Positions 16,555 to 26,710 are shown, counted from the first letter of the stretch. The stretch is DNA of 64,000 nucleotides from Aureimonas ureilytica DSM 18598 = NBRC 106430 (GCF_000382705.1 NZ_ARQE01000010.1:62001-126000); one strand, 5' to 3'. Translations and numbers: made by a program. The notes: generated from the letters alone by a model not told the origin.

Positions 16555-17216
16555 GCGGCCTCGCGCAGCGGCGCGAGGCCGCCGGTGCGGGCGAGGAAGT
16601 CCAGAATGGCGGCGAGGCCCTCGCGGCGCGAGAGATCCGTGAAGACGAAGGGCAGCGCGCCGCGCCCCTTGGCGGCGTCCGCCTTCATGCGCTCCAGATC
16701 GGCCCCGACATGGGGGGCGAGGTCGGTCTTGTTGACGACGAGAAGGTCGGAGCGCGTGATCGCCGGCCCGCCCTTTCGCGGAATGTCGTCGCCCTGGCAG
16801 ACGGAGATGACGTAGATCGAAAGGTCCACCAGATCGGGCGAGAAGGTCGCGGCGAGATTGTCGCCGCCCGATTCCACGAGAATGAGGTCGAGGTCGGGGT
16901 GGCGCGCGTTCAGCGTCGCGATGGCGCGAAGGTTGAGCGAGGCGTCCTCGCGGATCGCCGTGTGCGGGCAGCCCCCGGTCTCGACGCCCATGATGCGGTC
17001 GGCCGAGAGCGCCTGCCGGCGCACCAGCGCCTCGGCATCCTCGGTCGTGTAGATGTCGTTGGTGACCACGGCGATCGACCATTGGTCGCGCGCGGCGAGG
17101 CAGATCTTTTCGCAGAGCGTCGTCTTGCCGGAGCCGACCGGGCCGCCGATGCCGACGCGAAGCGGGCCGTTGCGGCGGCGGGGGGCAAGGCTCGGAATCG
17201 AGGTCACGTCGCTCAT
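16551..17216 (-). CDS. ureG: urease accessory GTPase UreG
   Basis: 221-residue SIMIBI GTPase that drives nickel delivery into urease. P-loop GPVGSGKT at 25-32, [13 protein letters not shown], the nickel/zinc-binding Cys-Pro-His at 83-85 ([11 protein letters not shown]), [15 protein letters not shown] and guanine-specificity motif NKTD are all present. The start MSDVTSIPS overlaps the ureF stop by ATGA, and its own stop overlaps the 8-oxoguanine deaminase start. Complete and apparently functional. Confidence 0.97.
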   Translation of the reverse strand: MSDVTSIPSLAPRRRNGPLRVGIGGPVGSGKTTLCEKICLAARDQWSIAVVTNDIYTTEDAEALVRRQALSADRIMGVETGGCPHTAIREDASLNLRAIATLNARHPDLDLILVESGGDNLAATFSPDLVDLSIYVISVCQGDDIPRKGGPAITRSDLLVVNKTDLAPHVGADLERMKADAAKGRGALPFVFTDLSRREGLAAILDFLARTGGLAPLREAA

Positions 17217-17911
17217 GTCAGGAACAGTCTCGGTTGCAGGGTTTCGTGGCGCAGCGCCGCGATGTCGGAAAGGATCGCGGCCGAGCCGAGATCGTCCAGC
17301 GTGGAGACGGCCGCGCTTTGCGCCACCGCCTCGAAAACGGGTTCCAGCCGCCGCATGACGCGCACGCCCTCGCGCTGGCCGAGCGGCACGAGGCGCACAG
17401 TGACACTGACGAGATTGGCGGCAAACGCATGGGCGAAGGCGAGAAGCGCCGGCCAGAGCGGCACGCCCTCGCGTGCGGCCAGCGCGCCGAGCACGACGGG
17501 ATAGGCTACCGCCTCCCCTTCCGGCTCCTGCCCCCAGGGCGCGGCGGCCTCGGCGAAGGCGCGGCCGAGATCCAGCGTTTCGCGGCGGCGTTCGGCCGAG
17601 CCGGCGGAGGCGCGGGCGAGCGCGGCGAGGTCCGCCCAGGGCGATCCCGCCTCCGGCCCGCGCAGGCGATGCGCTTGCGCCAGAAACACGAGATCGTTCC
17701 AGCCGCTGCCATGAAGAAGCAGCGTCTCGATCCAGCGGAACAGCGCCTCGCCGTCCCGAACCCGGCCCTCGGCGATGGCCGATTCCAGCCCGTGCGAATA
17801 GGCGAAGGCGCCGATCGGGAAGGCCGGCGAGGTCCACGTCAGGAGGCGCGCCAGCGCGGCGAGCCCTTCGGCGCCTGCGCCTCTCTCGCCTCGCTCGTTG
17901 CCCTCATCCAT
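17213..17911 (-). CDS. ureF: urease accessory protein UreF
   Basis: 232-residue all-helical UreF, which joins UreD/H and UreG in the activation complex. Landmarks are [21 protein letters not shown] near residue 25-45 and, near the end, [21 protein letters not shown]. The start [11 protein letters not shown] overlaps the last 8 bases of ureE; in-frame ATGs further up lie in the ureE His-rich tail and would add unrelated sequence. Ends four bases into ureG. Confidence 0.93.
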   Translation of the reverse strand: MDEGNERGERGAGAEGLAALARLLTWTSPAFPIGAFAYSHGLESAIAEGRVRDGEALFRWIETLLLHGSGWNDLVFLAQAHRLRGPEAGSPWADLAALARASAGSAERRRETLDLGRAFAEAAAPWGQEPEGEAVAYPVVLGALAAREGVPLWPALLAFAHAFAANLVSVTVRLVPLGQREGVRVMRRLEPVFEAVAQSAAVSTLDDLGSAAILSDIAALRHETLQPRLFLT

Positions 17912-18440
17912 GGCTGTGGGAGGGATCATGCCCATGGGCGTGGCCATGGCCGTGCGAATGCGGCGCGGCGCCCGGCGTCGCATAGGCGCCGCCGACCGGA
18001 TCGAAGGCGGCTTCCACCTCGTGGATATGGGCGCCGAGTTCCAGAAGCATGTCGCGGATCACGTGATCGCGCCGCACCAGAATGCGCTCGCCCTCGATCT
18101 GGCAGGGCAGATGCCGGTTGCCGAGCTGCCAGGCGAGCCGCAGGAGATGCACCGCATCCCGCCCCTGGATCGCGTAAAGCTCCTCGGGCTTGGCCTTCAC
18201 CAGAACATGGCGTCCGTCCGACAGGACGAGTGCGTCGCCCTCGAGCAGAAGCCGCGCCTCGGCGAGGTCGAGCAGGAAGGCGATGCCGTTGTCGCTCACC
18301 ATCGCCATGCGGCGGCGATGGCGCTGCGCCTCGTCCAGCGTGATGGTGTCGTCGGCGTCCCCCGTGAAGGCGCCGCGTTCGATGATGCTGTTGGCCTCGA
18401 TCACGCCCGATAACTCGCTACTCTTGATACGAAAGGTCAA
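17904..18440 (-). CDS. ureE: urease accessory nickel chaperone UreE
   Basis: 178-residue UreE with an N-terminal peptide-binding domain (DEAQRHRRRMAMVSDNG, FLLDLAEARLLLEGDALVL), a metal-binding domain (GNRHLPCQIEGERILVRRDHV, which contains the conserved metal His) and a histidine-rich tail from about 158 (His alternating with Gly/Ser/Ala) that stores nickel. The only start near family N-termini is TTG at 18440, overlapping the TGA of the DUF29 gene as TTGA; initiation is presumably coupled to that gene because no SD precedes it. Confidence 0.92.
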   Translation of the reverse strand: MTFRIKSSELSGVIEANSIIERGAFTGDADDTITLDEAQRHRRRMAMVSDNGIAFLLDLAEARLLLEGDALVLSDGRHVLVKAKPEELYAIQGRDAVHLLRLAWQLGNRHLPCQIEGERILVRRDHVIRDMLLELGAHIHEVEAAFDPVGGAYATPGAAPHSHGHGHAHGHDPSHSHG

Positions 18441-18955
18441 TCGATCCCGGGAAAGAAGTCCGGATCGAGAATGTCTTCGATCCCGAACGGGCAGGAAAGC
18501 GGAAAGGTGTCCAAGGAGAGATTCGTGTCCGCCACGGCATTCAACCGCGCAAGGGCGTATTCCTCGTCCAGCACCTCGGCCGGATAGGATCGCAGGCTGG
18601 GGCTCTGGCGCAGGCGGCGCGCGATGCGCATCCGCTGCTCGGCGATCGTCGCCCGCCAGCTATTGGAGCGATGGGAGGGCTGAAACTGCCATTTCAGGAG
18701 ATGAGCCAGCAGAACGCACAGACGGTTCTCGATCTCGCTTTGCTGTGACGAGCCCAAGTCCTCGATTTCCTCGGCAAGTTTCACGGTGTCGAGACCGGAC
18801 GCGTCCGTGCCCCGCTCCCGCAGAAGCTGGGCCTGCTCACGCGTCCAGAGAAAGAAATCGCGCTCGTAGAGCGAAGGCCGGCTTGCGCGCGTCCGGCTCG
18901 GTCCGCTCGTCTGAAAGCTCACCGCCATGTTCCGCTTCTCCTTAGGCCGCGCCAT
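18437..18955 (-). CDS. DUF29 family protein inside the urease operon
   Basis: 172-residue DUF29 protein: LYERDFFLWTREQAQLLRER, DTVKLAEEIEDLGSSQQSEIENRL and LLAHLLKWQFQPSHRSNSWRATI are the family core, followed by a Leu/Arg-rich helical part. DUF29 proteins are common in cyanobacteria and alphaproteobacteria and have no known function. It lies 16 bases after ureC and its stop overlaps the ureE start. Two ATGs are each preceded by an SD: 18955 (AGGAG, 7 bases) and 18928 (AAGGAG, 8 bases), so the start is uncertain by nine codons. Confidence 0.82.
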   Translation of the reverse strand: MARPKEKRNMAVSFQTSGPSRTRASRPSLYERDFFLWTREQAQLLRERGTDASGLDTVKLAEEIEDLGSSQQSEIENRLCVLLAHLLKWQFQPSHRSNSWRATIAEQRMRIARRLRQSPSLRSYPAEVLDEEYALARLNAVADTNLSLDTFPLSCPFGIEDILDPDFFPGID

Positions 18956-18971
18956 GGGACGTCTCCTGAAG

Positions 18972-20684
<1,713 letters not shown>

Positions 20685-20906
20685 GGGCAGGATTCCTGAG
20701 CGAGGATTCGGCGTTGCAGCAAGAGTAATGGCTGAGGCGAAGGGTCGGCAAGCCTTCCCTCCGTGCGAGGCCGGCCCTCTCGAAGAAACAGGGGTGCCGC
20801 ACGGGCAAGCAGTTCCAGAAGCCGAACGTGCGACGCGCTCGGACTTGCGCACCGCAAACACGCGCCGATAGTTGAGCCTTTTGCCGTGCCGAGGCGTTTC
20901 CCCTTC

Positions 20907-21353
20907 ATGACCCGTTCGCTCCCGCTCCGCCGCCTCCTCGCGCTTCTCGGTCTCGCCCTTCTCGGCAGTGGCGCGGCGCGGGCGCAGCCCTTCGATCCCG
21001 GCCCGCCCGGCACGCCGGTCGGCTCCTCCATGTCCGGCGCGGTGATACCGGGCGCGCCCCGCGTCCGCACGCCGCTCGCCATTCCCAACGCGCCGGTCTT
21101 CGGCGACACGGTGGAGGAGCGGCAATACGGGCGGGACTACGACAATTCCTATCTGAAGCCCCGCATCCCCCGGCCGGACGCGGACGGCACCTCCACAAGG
21201 CTGCGAGCGCGCGAGGGCGATCCGGCGATCGGCCCGGACCGGGCGGGCGATTTCGCGCGCTCCGACGGCTCGGTCATCAACAAGAGCGGCGTGACGCGCC
21301 CGCTCACCCCGCCGCGCCGCGCGCGCATCGTGCCGAACGCTGGGGCTCGCTGA
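20907..21353 (+). CDS. exported hypothetical protein
   Basis: 148-residue protein with a clear signal peptide ([20 protein letters not shown], cleavage likely after ARAQ near residue 25). The mature part is Pro/Arg/Asp-rich ([35 protein letters not shown]) with no cysteines or recognisable domain, so a periplasmic or surface location is likely. It faces away from ureC and shares the 222-base intergenic region. I do not recognise a family. Confidence 0.65.
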   Translation: MTRSLPLRRLLALLGLALLGSGAARAQPFDPGPPGTPVGSSMSGAVIPGAPRVRTPLAIPNAPVFGDTVEERQYGRDYDNSYLKPRIPRPDADGTSTRLRAREGDPAIGPDRAGDFARSDGSVINKSGVTRPLTPPRRARIVPNAGAR

Positions 21354-21516
21354 CCACGCCGCTCACCACGCCACAAGGTCGGCCGCCCCGGCGGCTTGGC
21401 GCGGGAACGCGAAACGGGTCTCGTCGGTTGAAGGAGAAAGAGCCTCTGCGGCTTACCCTTTCACGAATCGACGGGCGCGCTTCCTTTGCGGCGCCCCAAC
21501 CCAACGAGGCCATGCG

Positions 21517-22017
21517 ATGCGCGTCCTGTCCTGTTCCCTGATCGCCCTTGCCGCCGGGCTCGCCTTCGCCGCGCCCGCCTCGGCGCAAAGCATCGGCGGG
21601 GGCGGCATCAGCGGCGGCAGTGTCGGCGGTGGCGTCGGCGGCAGCAGCATCGGCAGCTCCAGCGCCGGCGCGAGCGGCGCCACGACGCCCAGCCTCGGCG
21701 GCGCGTCCAACAGCATCGGCTCGTCGGGCGGGGTCGGCTCCAGCAGCACCTCGACCCAGGAGCGCGCGACCGCCGGGTCCACCACGCTCAACACGATCAA
21801 TGCCGACGCGGCGGCGCGCTCGGGCAATATCGGCGCGGCGACCACCATCGGCGGCACGACGGGCACCGCTGCGGGCTCCACCTTCCAGAGCACGCCCGGC
21901 ACCGGGCCGGCGGCGCTCTACAACATTCCGAGCCCGCGCGTGCAGGTCAATCTCGGCGCCATCCGCAACGCGCTGCGCCAGGGCCCGAACGCGACGCCCG
22001 ACCGCTACGGCAACTGA
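21517..22017 (+). CDS. exported Gly/Ser-rich low-complexity protein
   Basis: 166 residues. Signal peptide MRVLSCSLIALAAGLAFAAP ending near ASAQ, then about 85 residues made mainly of Gly, Ser, Ala and Thr (GGSVGGGVGGSSIGSSS-like), then a less biased C-terminus YNIPSPRVQVNLGAIRNALR that is probably the structured part. A hairpin terminator lies 28 bases downstream. Together with the previous gene it sits between ureB and ureC on the opposite strand. Function unknown. Confidence 0.65.
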   Translation: MRVLSCSLIALAAGLAFAAPASAQSIGGGGISGGSVGGGVGGSSIGSSSAGASGATTPSLGGASNSIGSSGGVGSSSTSTQERATAGSTTLNTINADAAARSGNIGAATTIGGTTGTAAGSTFQSTPGTGPAALYNIPSPRVQVNLGAIRNALRQGPNATPDRYGN

Positions 22018-22045
22018 TCGCCGCCCTTCTTCGACCAGACAGCCA

Positions 22046-22067
22046 AAAGGCGCCTCGCGGCGCCTTT
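22046..22067. terminator. intrinsic terminator between the Gly/Ser-rich gene and ureB
   Basis: Arms AAAGGCGCC (22046-22054) and GGCGCCTTT (22059-22067) with a TCGC tetraloop, between convergent genes ending at 22017 and 22089. The A/T ends allow use from both sides. Confidence 0.75.
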
Positions 22068-22088
22068 CCTCGTTGTAGCGGAGCGGCG

Positions 22089-22394
22089 CTAGAGCGCGCC
22101 CTGGATGCGGCCGTTGAAGCCGAAGACGCGGCGCTCGCCCGACAGCGGCACGAGCCGCACGTCGCGCGACTGGCCGGGCTCGAACCGCACGGCCGTTCCG
22201 GCGGCGATGTCGAGGCGATAGCCGCGCGCGGCCTCGCGGTCGAAGTGCAGCGCCGCGTTGGTTTCGGCGAAATGGTAATGCGAGCCCACCTGCACCGGGC
22301 GGTCGCCCGCATTGGCGACGTGAAGCTCGATCGCCTCACGTCCGGCATTGAGGAGGATCTCGCCCTCGGCCACGAAGAGTTCGCCCGGAACCAT
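22089..22394 (-). CDS. ureB: urease beta subunit
   Basis: 101-residue Ure[41 protein letters not shown] and [20 protein letters not shown] are diagnostic. It starts two bases after the stop of the HupE/UreJ gene and is the last gene of the ureD-A-J-B block; ureC is on the same strand 1.4 kb further on, beyond two oppositely oriented genes. Confidence 0.97.
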   Translation of the reverse strand: MVPGELFVAEGEILLNAGREAIELHVANAGDRPVQVGSHYHFAETNAALHFDREAARGYRLDIAAGTAVRFEPGQSRDVRLVPLSGERRVFGFNGRIQGAL

Positions 22395-22396
22395 GT

Positions 22397-22966
22397 TCAC
22401 CCCGCGATCAGAAGAAGGCCGCCCAGCGCCGTGGCGCCGCCCAGAAGGCGCGGCAGAAGACCGGCGCCGCCGAGCGCGCGGCCGAGAAGGAGACCCGCGC
22501 CATGCAGCGCGGCCGTGGAAAGCGCAAAGCCGATCGCGAAGCTCGCCGCGCCCGCGCCGCCGAGTTCGCCGCCATGGGCATAGCCGTGGAACAGCGCGAA
22601 AAGGCCGACCACGAAGGCCGACAGAGCGGTCGGCAGGCGCACCGCGAGCGCCACGAGAAGGCCGAGCGCCACGACGGAAGCGAGGATCGCCGGCTCCACG
22701 AAGGGAAGCGAGACGCCCGAGAGCGCGAGGGCGAAGCCGACGAGCATCGTGCCGACAAAGGCGGTCGGCACGATCCACAGGGCGCGGCCGCCGATCTGCG
22801 CCGCCCAGAGGCCGACCGCGACCATGACAAGGATATGGTCCGCCCCGAACAGGGGGTGGCTGACGCCGGCCAGAAGCGAGCCGTGCTCGGCCGGGTTCAG
22901 ATGGGCGAAGGCCGGGGCGGTCGCGCCGCCGAGCGCGGCAAGGCTCAGGAGGAGTCGTTTCAGCAT
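22397..22966 (-). CDS. ureJ: HupE/UreJ-type nickel permease
   Basis: 189-residue membrane protein with a cleavable signal ([21 protein letters not shown]) and about six transmembrane helices. The family motif [20 protein letters not shown] follows the signal and [12 protein letters not shown] lies in a later helix; both histidine clusters are thought to bind nickel. HupE/UreJ proteins import Ni2+ across the inner membrane for urease or hydrogenase. Location between ureA and ureB supports the urease role. Upstream 275 bases to the exported ORF hold no other gene on this strand. Confidence 0.9.
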   Translation of the reverse strand: MLKRLLLSLAALGGATAPAFAHLNPAEHGSLLAGVSHPLFGADHILVMVAVGLWAAQIGGRALWIVPTAFVGTMLVGFALALSGVSLPFVEPAILASVVALGLLVALAVRLPTALSAFVVGLFALFHGYAHGGELGGAGAASFAIGFALSTAALHGAGLLLGRALGGAGLLPRLLGGATALGGLLLIAG

Positions 22967-23241
22967 GGATGGCGTCCCTCTTTTGGTCGACAGGCGCCCG
23001 GATTTCGGTCGCGCCCGGTTGCGCTTGGCACGGCCCCTCAGCCCCAGCAAGCTCGATATCGCTTGGCGAGGATGAAAGGCCCGCGCCGGCTTGTCAAAGG
23101 GAAGCGCGGCTCGAGCGCAAGCGAAGCCTAAAATTGGCAGGACGCGCCTCACCGGGCGGAAAGCCTTTCCGCGCTAGTCTCGGGATCGAACGAAAACCAG
23201 GCCGGACGGGTCGCCCGCTCCCGGCTTCGAGGCCCGCCCCC

Positions 23242-23472
23242 ATGTCGATGAAACCGATCCGCGCGACATCGTTCGTTGCCCTTGCCGCCGTCGCGGCCGG
23301 CCTCGGCCTTGCCGCGCCCGCCGGACGGGCCGAGCCCTTCGAAGTGCGTACCGTCACCATGAACGGGATGAGCGGGCCGGCCTATTATTCGCGGGCGGCC
23401 GGGGCCTTCCGGTTTCTCACGCCCGACGCGCATCCCGGCCAGATGGCCTCGCTCGCGACGCGCCAGCCTTGA
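23242..23472 (+). CDS. small exported hypothetical protein
   Basis: 76 residues: signal peptide (KPIRATSFVALAAVAAGLGL with cleavage near GRAE, residue 33) then a 43-residue mature part EPFEVRTVTMNGMSGPAYYS continuing to QMASLATRQP. Codon third positions are GC-rich as in real genes here. It is on the opposite strand inside the urease block, convergent with ureA; both stop codons lie in the same 33-base direct repeat. Function unknown. Confidence 0.55.
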   Translation: MSMKPIRATSFVALAAVAAGLGLAAPAGRAEPFEVRTVTMNGMSGPAYYSRAAGAFRFLTPDAHPGQMASLATRQP

Positions 23473-23502
23473 CGAGGCGTCAGCGCTGACGAGGCGTCAG
23501 CG
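23470..23502. repeat. tandem 16-17 bp direct repeat carrying convergent stop codons
   Basis: TGACGAGGCGTCAGCGC (23470-23486) is followed directly by TGACGAGGCGTCAGCG (23487-23502). Each unit holds the dyad TGACG-AGG-CGTCA. The first TGA is the stop of the small exported ORF; the TCA in the second is the complement of the ureA stop. The two dyads could act as a weak shared terminator. Confidence 0.85.
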
Positions 23503-23799
23503 GATCGGCTCGTGAACCGTCACGAGCTTGGTGCCATCGGGAAAGGTCGCCTCCACCTGCACGTCATGGATCATCTCGGCGATGCCTTCCATGACCTGAT
23601 CGCGGGTGATCACATGCGCCCCGGCTTCCATCAGATCGGCCACGGAGCGCCCGTCGCGCGCGCCTTCCACCACGAAATCGGTGATCAGCGCGATCGCCTC
23701 GGGATGGTTCAGCTTGACGCCCCGCTCCAGCCGCTTGCGGGCCACGATGGCGGCCATGGCGATCAGAAGCTTGTCCTTCTCGCGGGGGGTGAGGTTCAT
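23497..23799 (-). CDS. ureA: urease gamma subunit
   Basis: 100-residue Ure[46 protein letters not shown] (split over family block), [16 protein letters not shown] and the C-terminal [15 protein letters not shown] are all canonical. It forms the trimeric urease with UreB and UreC. The leader upstream contains a 296-base mobile element that separates it from ureD. Confidence 0.98.
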   Translation of the reverse strand: MNLTPREKDKLLIAMAAIVARKRLERGVKLNHPEAIALITDFVVEGARDGRSVADLMEAGAHVITRDQVMEGIAEMIHDVQVEATFPDGTKLVTVHEPIR

Positions 23800-23859
23800 C
23801 GAGGCGAACTCCGTTGCAACAGAAGCGAAGGCAGGACGTGGGGCCGCCGAAGCGGCTAG

Positions 23860-24155
23860 AGGCTGTTATGGACCATAGGCGAGACTTGTGCTGACCGATC
23901 CGAACCGCCGGGCAGGAGCCGGGTGCAGGCCATAGCGGGGCTATGGCCAAAGCCGGCGACGCCCTCCGGCGGTTCGGATCGGGCAGCCCGAAGGGTCGGG
24001 TGAGCGAAGCCATCCCTGGGCGAGCCACGTGTCTCGCCCGTCCTGCGGACCGTCGGCAAGATCGGCCAAGACCGCCAGTCTTGACCGATCTTCCCTCCTC
24101 GCGGCCTGTTCTTCGCTGACCCGACACAAGTCTTGTCTATGGTTCATAACAGCCT
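23860..24155. mobile_element. MITE-like non-autonomous element with 31-bp terminal inverted repeats and CTAG target duplication
   Basis: Left end 23860-23890 and right end 24125-24155 are inverted repeats identical at 28 of 31 positions (outer end AGGCTGTTATG; the three mismatches are all G on the left versus A on the right). Direct CTAG copies flank it at 23856-23859 and 24156-24159; four-base YTAR duplications are typical of IS5-type transposases. No gene fits inside. Internally there are two nested hairpins: 17-base arms at 23895-23911 / 23966-23982 enclosing 7-base arms at 23929-23935 / 23941-23947, and arms at 24058-24092 around GTCTT/AAGAC. It separates ureD from ureA by 356 bases that would otherwise be about 57. 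The autonomous partner is not in the window. Confidence 0.85.
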
Positions 24156-24995
24156 CTAGAACGACCAGACGCGTGGAAGGCTCGCGCCCGACAGAAGAGC
24201 CAGCGCGGGAACGAGGCGCTTTCGCAGCGCATGATAGCTCGGCGCCACGACGCGGGCGAGGCCGAATCCGTCCTGAAGGCTGGCGCCGCCCTCCTCGCCC
24301 AGAAGCGCGCGCAGCTCGGGCAGACGCGCATCGGCGCGCTCGTCCTGCCAGAACAAGGTGGCGAAGGCGCGCGCGCCACCGAGCACAGCCGGCGCCGCGC
24401 CAAGCGCGTCGATCGCCCCCTCCAGCTTGAGATCGTCGGCGAAGATCAGCTCGCCCTCGCGGCGAAGGCGCCAGCGGTCGCGAAAGCGTCCGCTTCGCAC
24501 CGTTTCGCCCATGGCGGCGCGGCCGAGGACGAGACTTTCGCACAGGAGAAACCGGCTCGTCGCATGGAGGTCGGCCTCCAGCGCGCGAGACAGCCGCCCG
24601 CCGTCGAAGAGGATCGTTTCCTGCGGCAGGAAGCGGAGCGTGGCGTTGGCGCCGACATCGAGCCGGGTGGAAACCCGCGCGTCCGCCCCCGTGGAACGAT
24701 AAACGCGCTCGCAGGCCTGCGTCGTGACGGACAGCGCGCCGCCCGGCTCCAGCGTGAAGCCCTGGGCCAGTTCGTCGCCGCCCGCAAGGCCGCCGGCCGT
24801 GTTGATCAGAACCGCCTCGGCTTCTTTCTGGCGCGGAAAACGCAGCTTCAGCGCGCCGGCCTGATGCAGCCGCCGAAGGCGTGTCGGCCCATCAAGGCCC
24901 ACCGGCCCGAACACGGCGCGCGCTTCGCCCCGCGCGCGCTGGGCGCGCGGCCCGTCAGCGGGACTGTCGAGGCGCGGAGCCTCCAGGGTCGGCAT
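24156..24995 (-). CDS. ureD: urease accessory protein UreD
   Basis: 279-residue UreD (UreH), the scaffold on which UreF and UreG dock apo-urease. Landmarks: RLHQAGALKLRFPRQKEAEAVLINTAGGLAGGD, TTQACERVYRS, LRFLPQETILFDGGRLSR. The stop codon TAG lies within the CTAG target duplication of the neighbouring MITE, so insertion left the protein intact. The gene begins 27 bases after the kinase-like gene, making co-transcription with it plausible. Confidence 0.94.
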   Translation of the reverse strand: MPTLEAPRLDSPADGPRAQRARGEARAVFGPVGLDGPTRLRRLHQAGALKLRFPRQKEAEAVLINTAGGLAGGDELAQGFTLEPGGALSVTTQACERVYRSTGADARVSTRLDVGANATLRFLPQETILFDGGRLSRALEADLHATSRFLLCESLVLGRAAMGETVRSGRFRDRWRLRREGELIFADDLKLEGAIDALGAAPAVLGGARAFATLFWQDERADARLPELRALLGEEGGASLQDGFGLARVVAPSYHALRKRLVPALALLSGASLPRVWSF

Positions 24996-25022
24996 CGAGG
25001 CGAGCGGAAGGGGAGGATCAGG

Positions 25023-25673
25023 CTATTGCGCGGCCTCGGCAAAGGCGGCGAGCGGCTGTTCGGAGGAGACTTCGCGGCCGGGCAAGACACCCTCGGCGAG
25101 ACGGCGGCCGGACACGGCGAGGTCGGACGGGCCGGCGACATAGACGCGGGTCGAGGGATCGAGAAGGCTGATGAAGGAGGCATCCACCACGCCGGCGGCC
25201 GAGATCGCCTGAAGGCTGGAGCCGGGCGGCACGTCGATCTGCTTGATGAGGCAAAGGGGCGAGCCCGGCAGACGGGCGGCGAGCCAGGCGGCGACGGCAT
25301 CCGAGGTCACGGACCGATCGCGCTCCATGCCCTCGTCGGCCATCAGGAGGTCGGACGGCATCCAGACCGGAACGAAGCCGCGCGCCTGCGCCGATTCGAT
25401 CGCCTCCAGCGTGCTGGCGGGAACGAGCTTCTGGCCGAGCGCGACGAGCGCGTGGCCGAACTGCTCCATCGCCAGAAGCGCCATGCGATAGGCCGCCTCG
25501 CCATTGTAGCCGATGCGGGTCTGGAACTGGCGCACCGTGTTGGCGAAGGGGCCGCCGCCCGGCACGATCACGAGGGGGCGCGTCGTCTTCTCGATGGCCT
25601 GAACCCATTTGCGCAGATCGGGCGAGGCGATCGAACTTCCGCCGAACTTCACGATCAGCATGGGCTTCGTCAT
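25023..25673 (-). CDS. amino-acid-kinase-fold protein, MfnE-like
   Basis: 216 residues. VKFGGSSI near residue 8, LVIVPGGGPFANTVR at about 33-47, AYRMALLAMEQFGHAL and the aspartate motif SVTSDAVAAWLA give the amino acid kinase fold (aspartokinase/UMP kinase superfamily) but without an ACT domain. The same small family is known from tetrahydromethanopterin/methylofuran gene clusters, where MfnE phosphorylates aminomethylfuran alcohol. AAGGAG is 8 bases before the chosen ATG; the longer frame upstream has no signal. Neighbour upstream is the MfnB-like/FolB fusion, which supports a pterin or furan cofactor role; substrate is not provable here. Confidence 0.75.
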   Translation of the reverse strand: MTKPMLIVKFGGSSIASPDLRKWVQAIEKTTRPLVIVPGGGPFANTVRQFQTRIGYNGEAAYRMALLAMEQFGHALVALGQKLVPASTLEAIESAQARGFVPVWMPSDLLMADEGMERDRSVTSDAVAAWLAARLPGSPLCLIKQIDVPPGSSLQAISAAGVVDASFISLLDPSTRVYVAGPSDLAVSGRRLAEGVLPGREVSSEQPLAAFAEAAQ

Positions 25674-25825
25674 CGCATCGTCTCCTTCCGATTCGGGCCG
25701 TGAAGAACTGCCTTTTGTGAAGGCAGTCTGAACACGTTCGTTCCGGATTGCAAAGTTTCGTGACCGGGTGAATCCGGACATGCCTCATCACGCCTGGATT
25801 GTGAAGCGCGCGGGCGAACTTGTGA

Positions 25826-26710
25826 TCAGGTCTGGCCGTCCTCGCGCGTGCGGCGGATCGAAACGCCCACGGCCTCGGGGCCGAGATCGAGCTTTTCCAC
25901 CTGCACCTCGACGCTGAGAAGACGCCCGTCGCGCAGGAGATCGGCGGCCAGATCCTCGGCCAGCGCTTCCACGAGATCGGTGTGCCCCTGGTCGGCCAGC
26001 CGCCGGATGGCGTCCGTCACGATATCGTAGGAATAGACCTCGCTGACCTCGCGCGGCACCCGGCTCGGGCGGCGCACCTCGGCTTCCACCGTGAAGCGCA
26101 GGCGCTGCGTGCGGTCGCGCTCGAAACGATAGGCGCCGACCCGGAAGGGCAGCGTGAAGCCGCGCACGAAGATGCGGTCGGTGGCCGCAACGGCGCGCTC
26201 GGGCGCAAAGGGGGGCACCGGCGCTTCCAGCATCCGCCGGCCGGCGGCAAGCGTTTCGGCCTCCATGTCCTCGAACACGAGCGCATCGGGCGACAGAACC
26301 AGAAGGCGCGGAATGTCCGGCAGTTCGAGCCGCCCGCCGAACCAGCATTCGAGCCGCGCCTCGCGGCAGGCGCGCTGGAACTCGGCGAGCGTTTCCAAGG
26401 GGAAGGCGCGTAGCAGCGCCCGCTCGGGATCGAGCAGCACCACGGAATAGCCGCCGCGCAACACGCCGACGAACTCGTCCGGCGCTTCCAGCCGGGCGAC
26501 CCGCAGCGGATCGGCCGGCAGCGTCACGTCGCCGGCCATGGCGAAGTAAAGCTCGGGCTGCCCGTCGCCCGCGCGCTCCGCCGGCCCCGCCCCCGGCCTG
26601 TCCCGCCGCGCCGGGGCGAGGACATAGTCCGCCCCCGCTTCCAGCGCGCGGCGCGCTTCTTCCGGCGAGCGGACGGCGATGGCGAGGCGGCAGGGCTTGG
26701 AAAGCGTCAT
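25826..26710 (-). CDS. fusion of a degenerate MfnB-like (DUF556) domain and dihydroneopterin aldolase
   Basis: 294 residues. Residues about 1-165 follow the TIM-barrel pattern of (5-formylfuran-3-yl)methyl phosphate synthase: RLAIAVRSPEEARRALEAGA at the start, FAMAGDVTLP in the middle, ACREARLECWFGGRLELPDI later. The barrel is shorter than the usual 235 residues and has no lysine after Lys5, so the Schiff-base lysine is missing. Residues about 175-294 are a FolB domain (IFVRGFTLPFRVGAYRFERD, LVEALAEDLAADLL, VEVQVEKLD) with the catalytic Glu and Lys kept. Its ATG overlaps the kynureninase stop (ATGA). Likely a pterin aldolase with a regulatory or scaffolding N-domain. Confidence 0.75.
   Translation of the reverse strand: MTLSKPCRLAIAVRSPEEARRALEAGADYVLAPARRDRPGAGPAERAGDGQPELYFAMAGDVTLPADPLRVARLEAPDEFVGVLRGGYSVVLLDPERALLRAFPLETLAEFQRACREARLECWFGGRLELPDIPRLLVLSPDALVFEDMEAETLAAGRRMLEAPVPPFAPERAVAATDRIFVRGFTLPFRVGAYRFERDRTQRLRFTVEAEVRRPSRVPREVSEVYSYDIVTDAIRRLADQGHTDLVEALAEDLAADLLRDGRLLSVEVQVEKLDLGPEAVGVSIRRTREDGQT

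Noticed and set aside
15244-16815. 523-residue plus-strand frame over the 8-oxoguanine deaminase
   Set aside because: Antisense shadow of a conserved amidohydrolase.
24231-25703. 490-residue open frame on the plus strand across ureD and the kinase-like gene
   Set aside because: It is antisense to two well-recognised genes and its protein is an Arg/Gly/Ala-rich mirror of high-GC codons with no domain.
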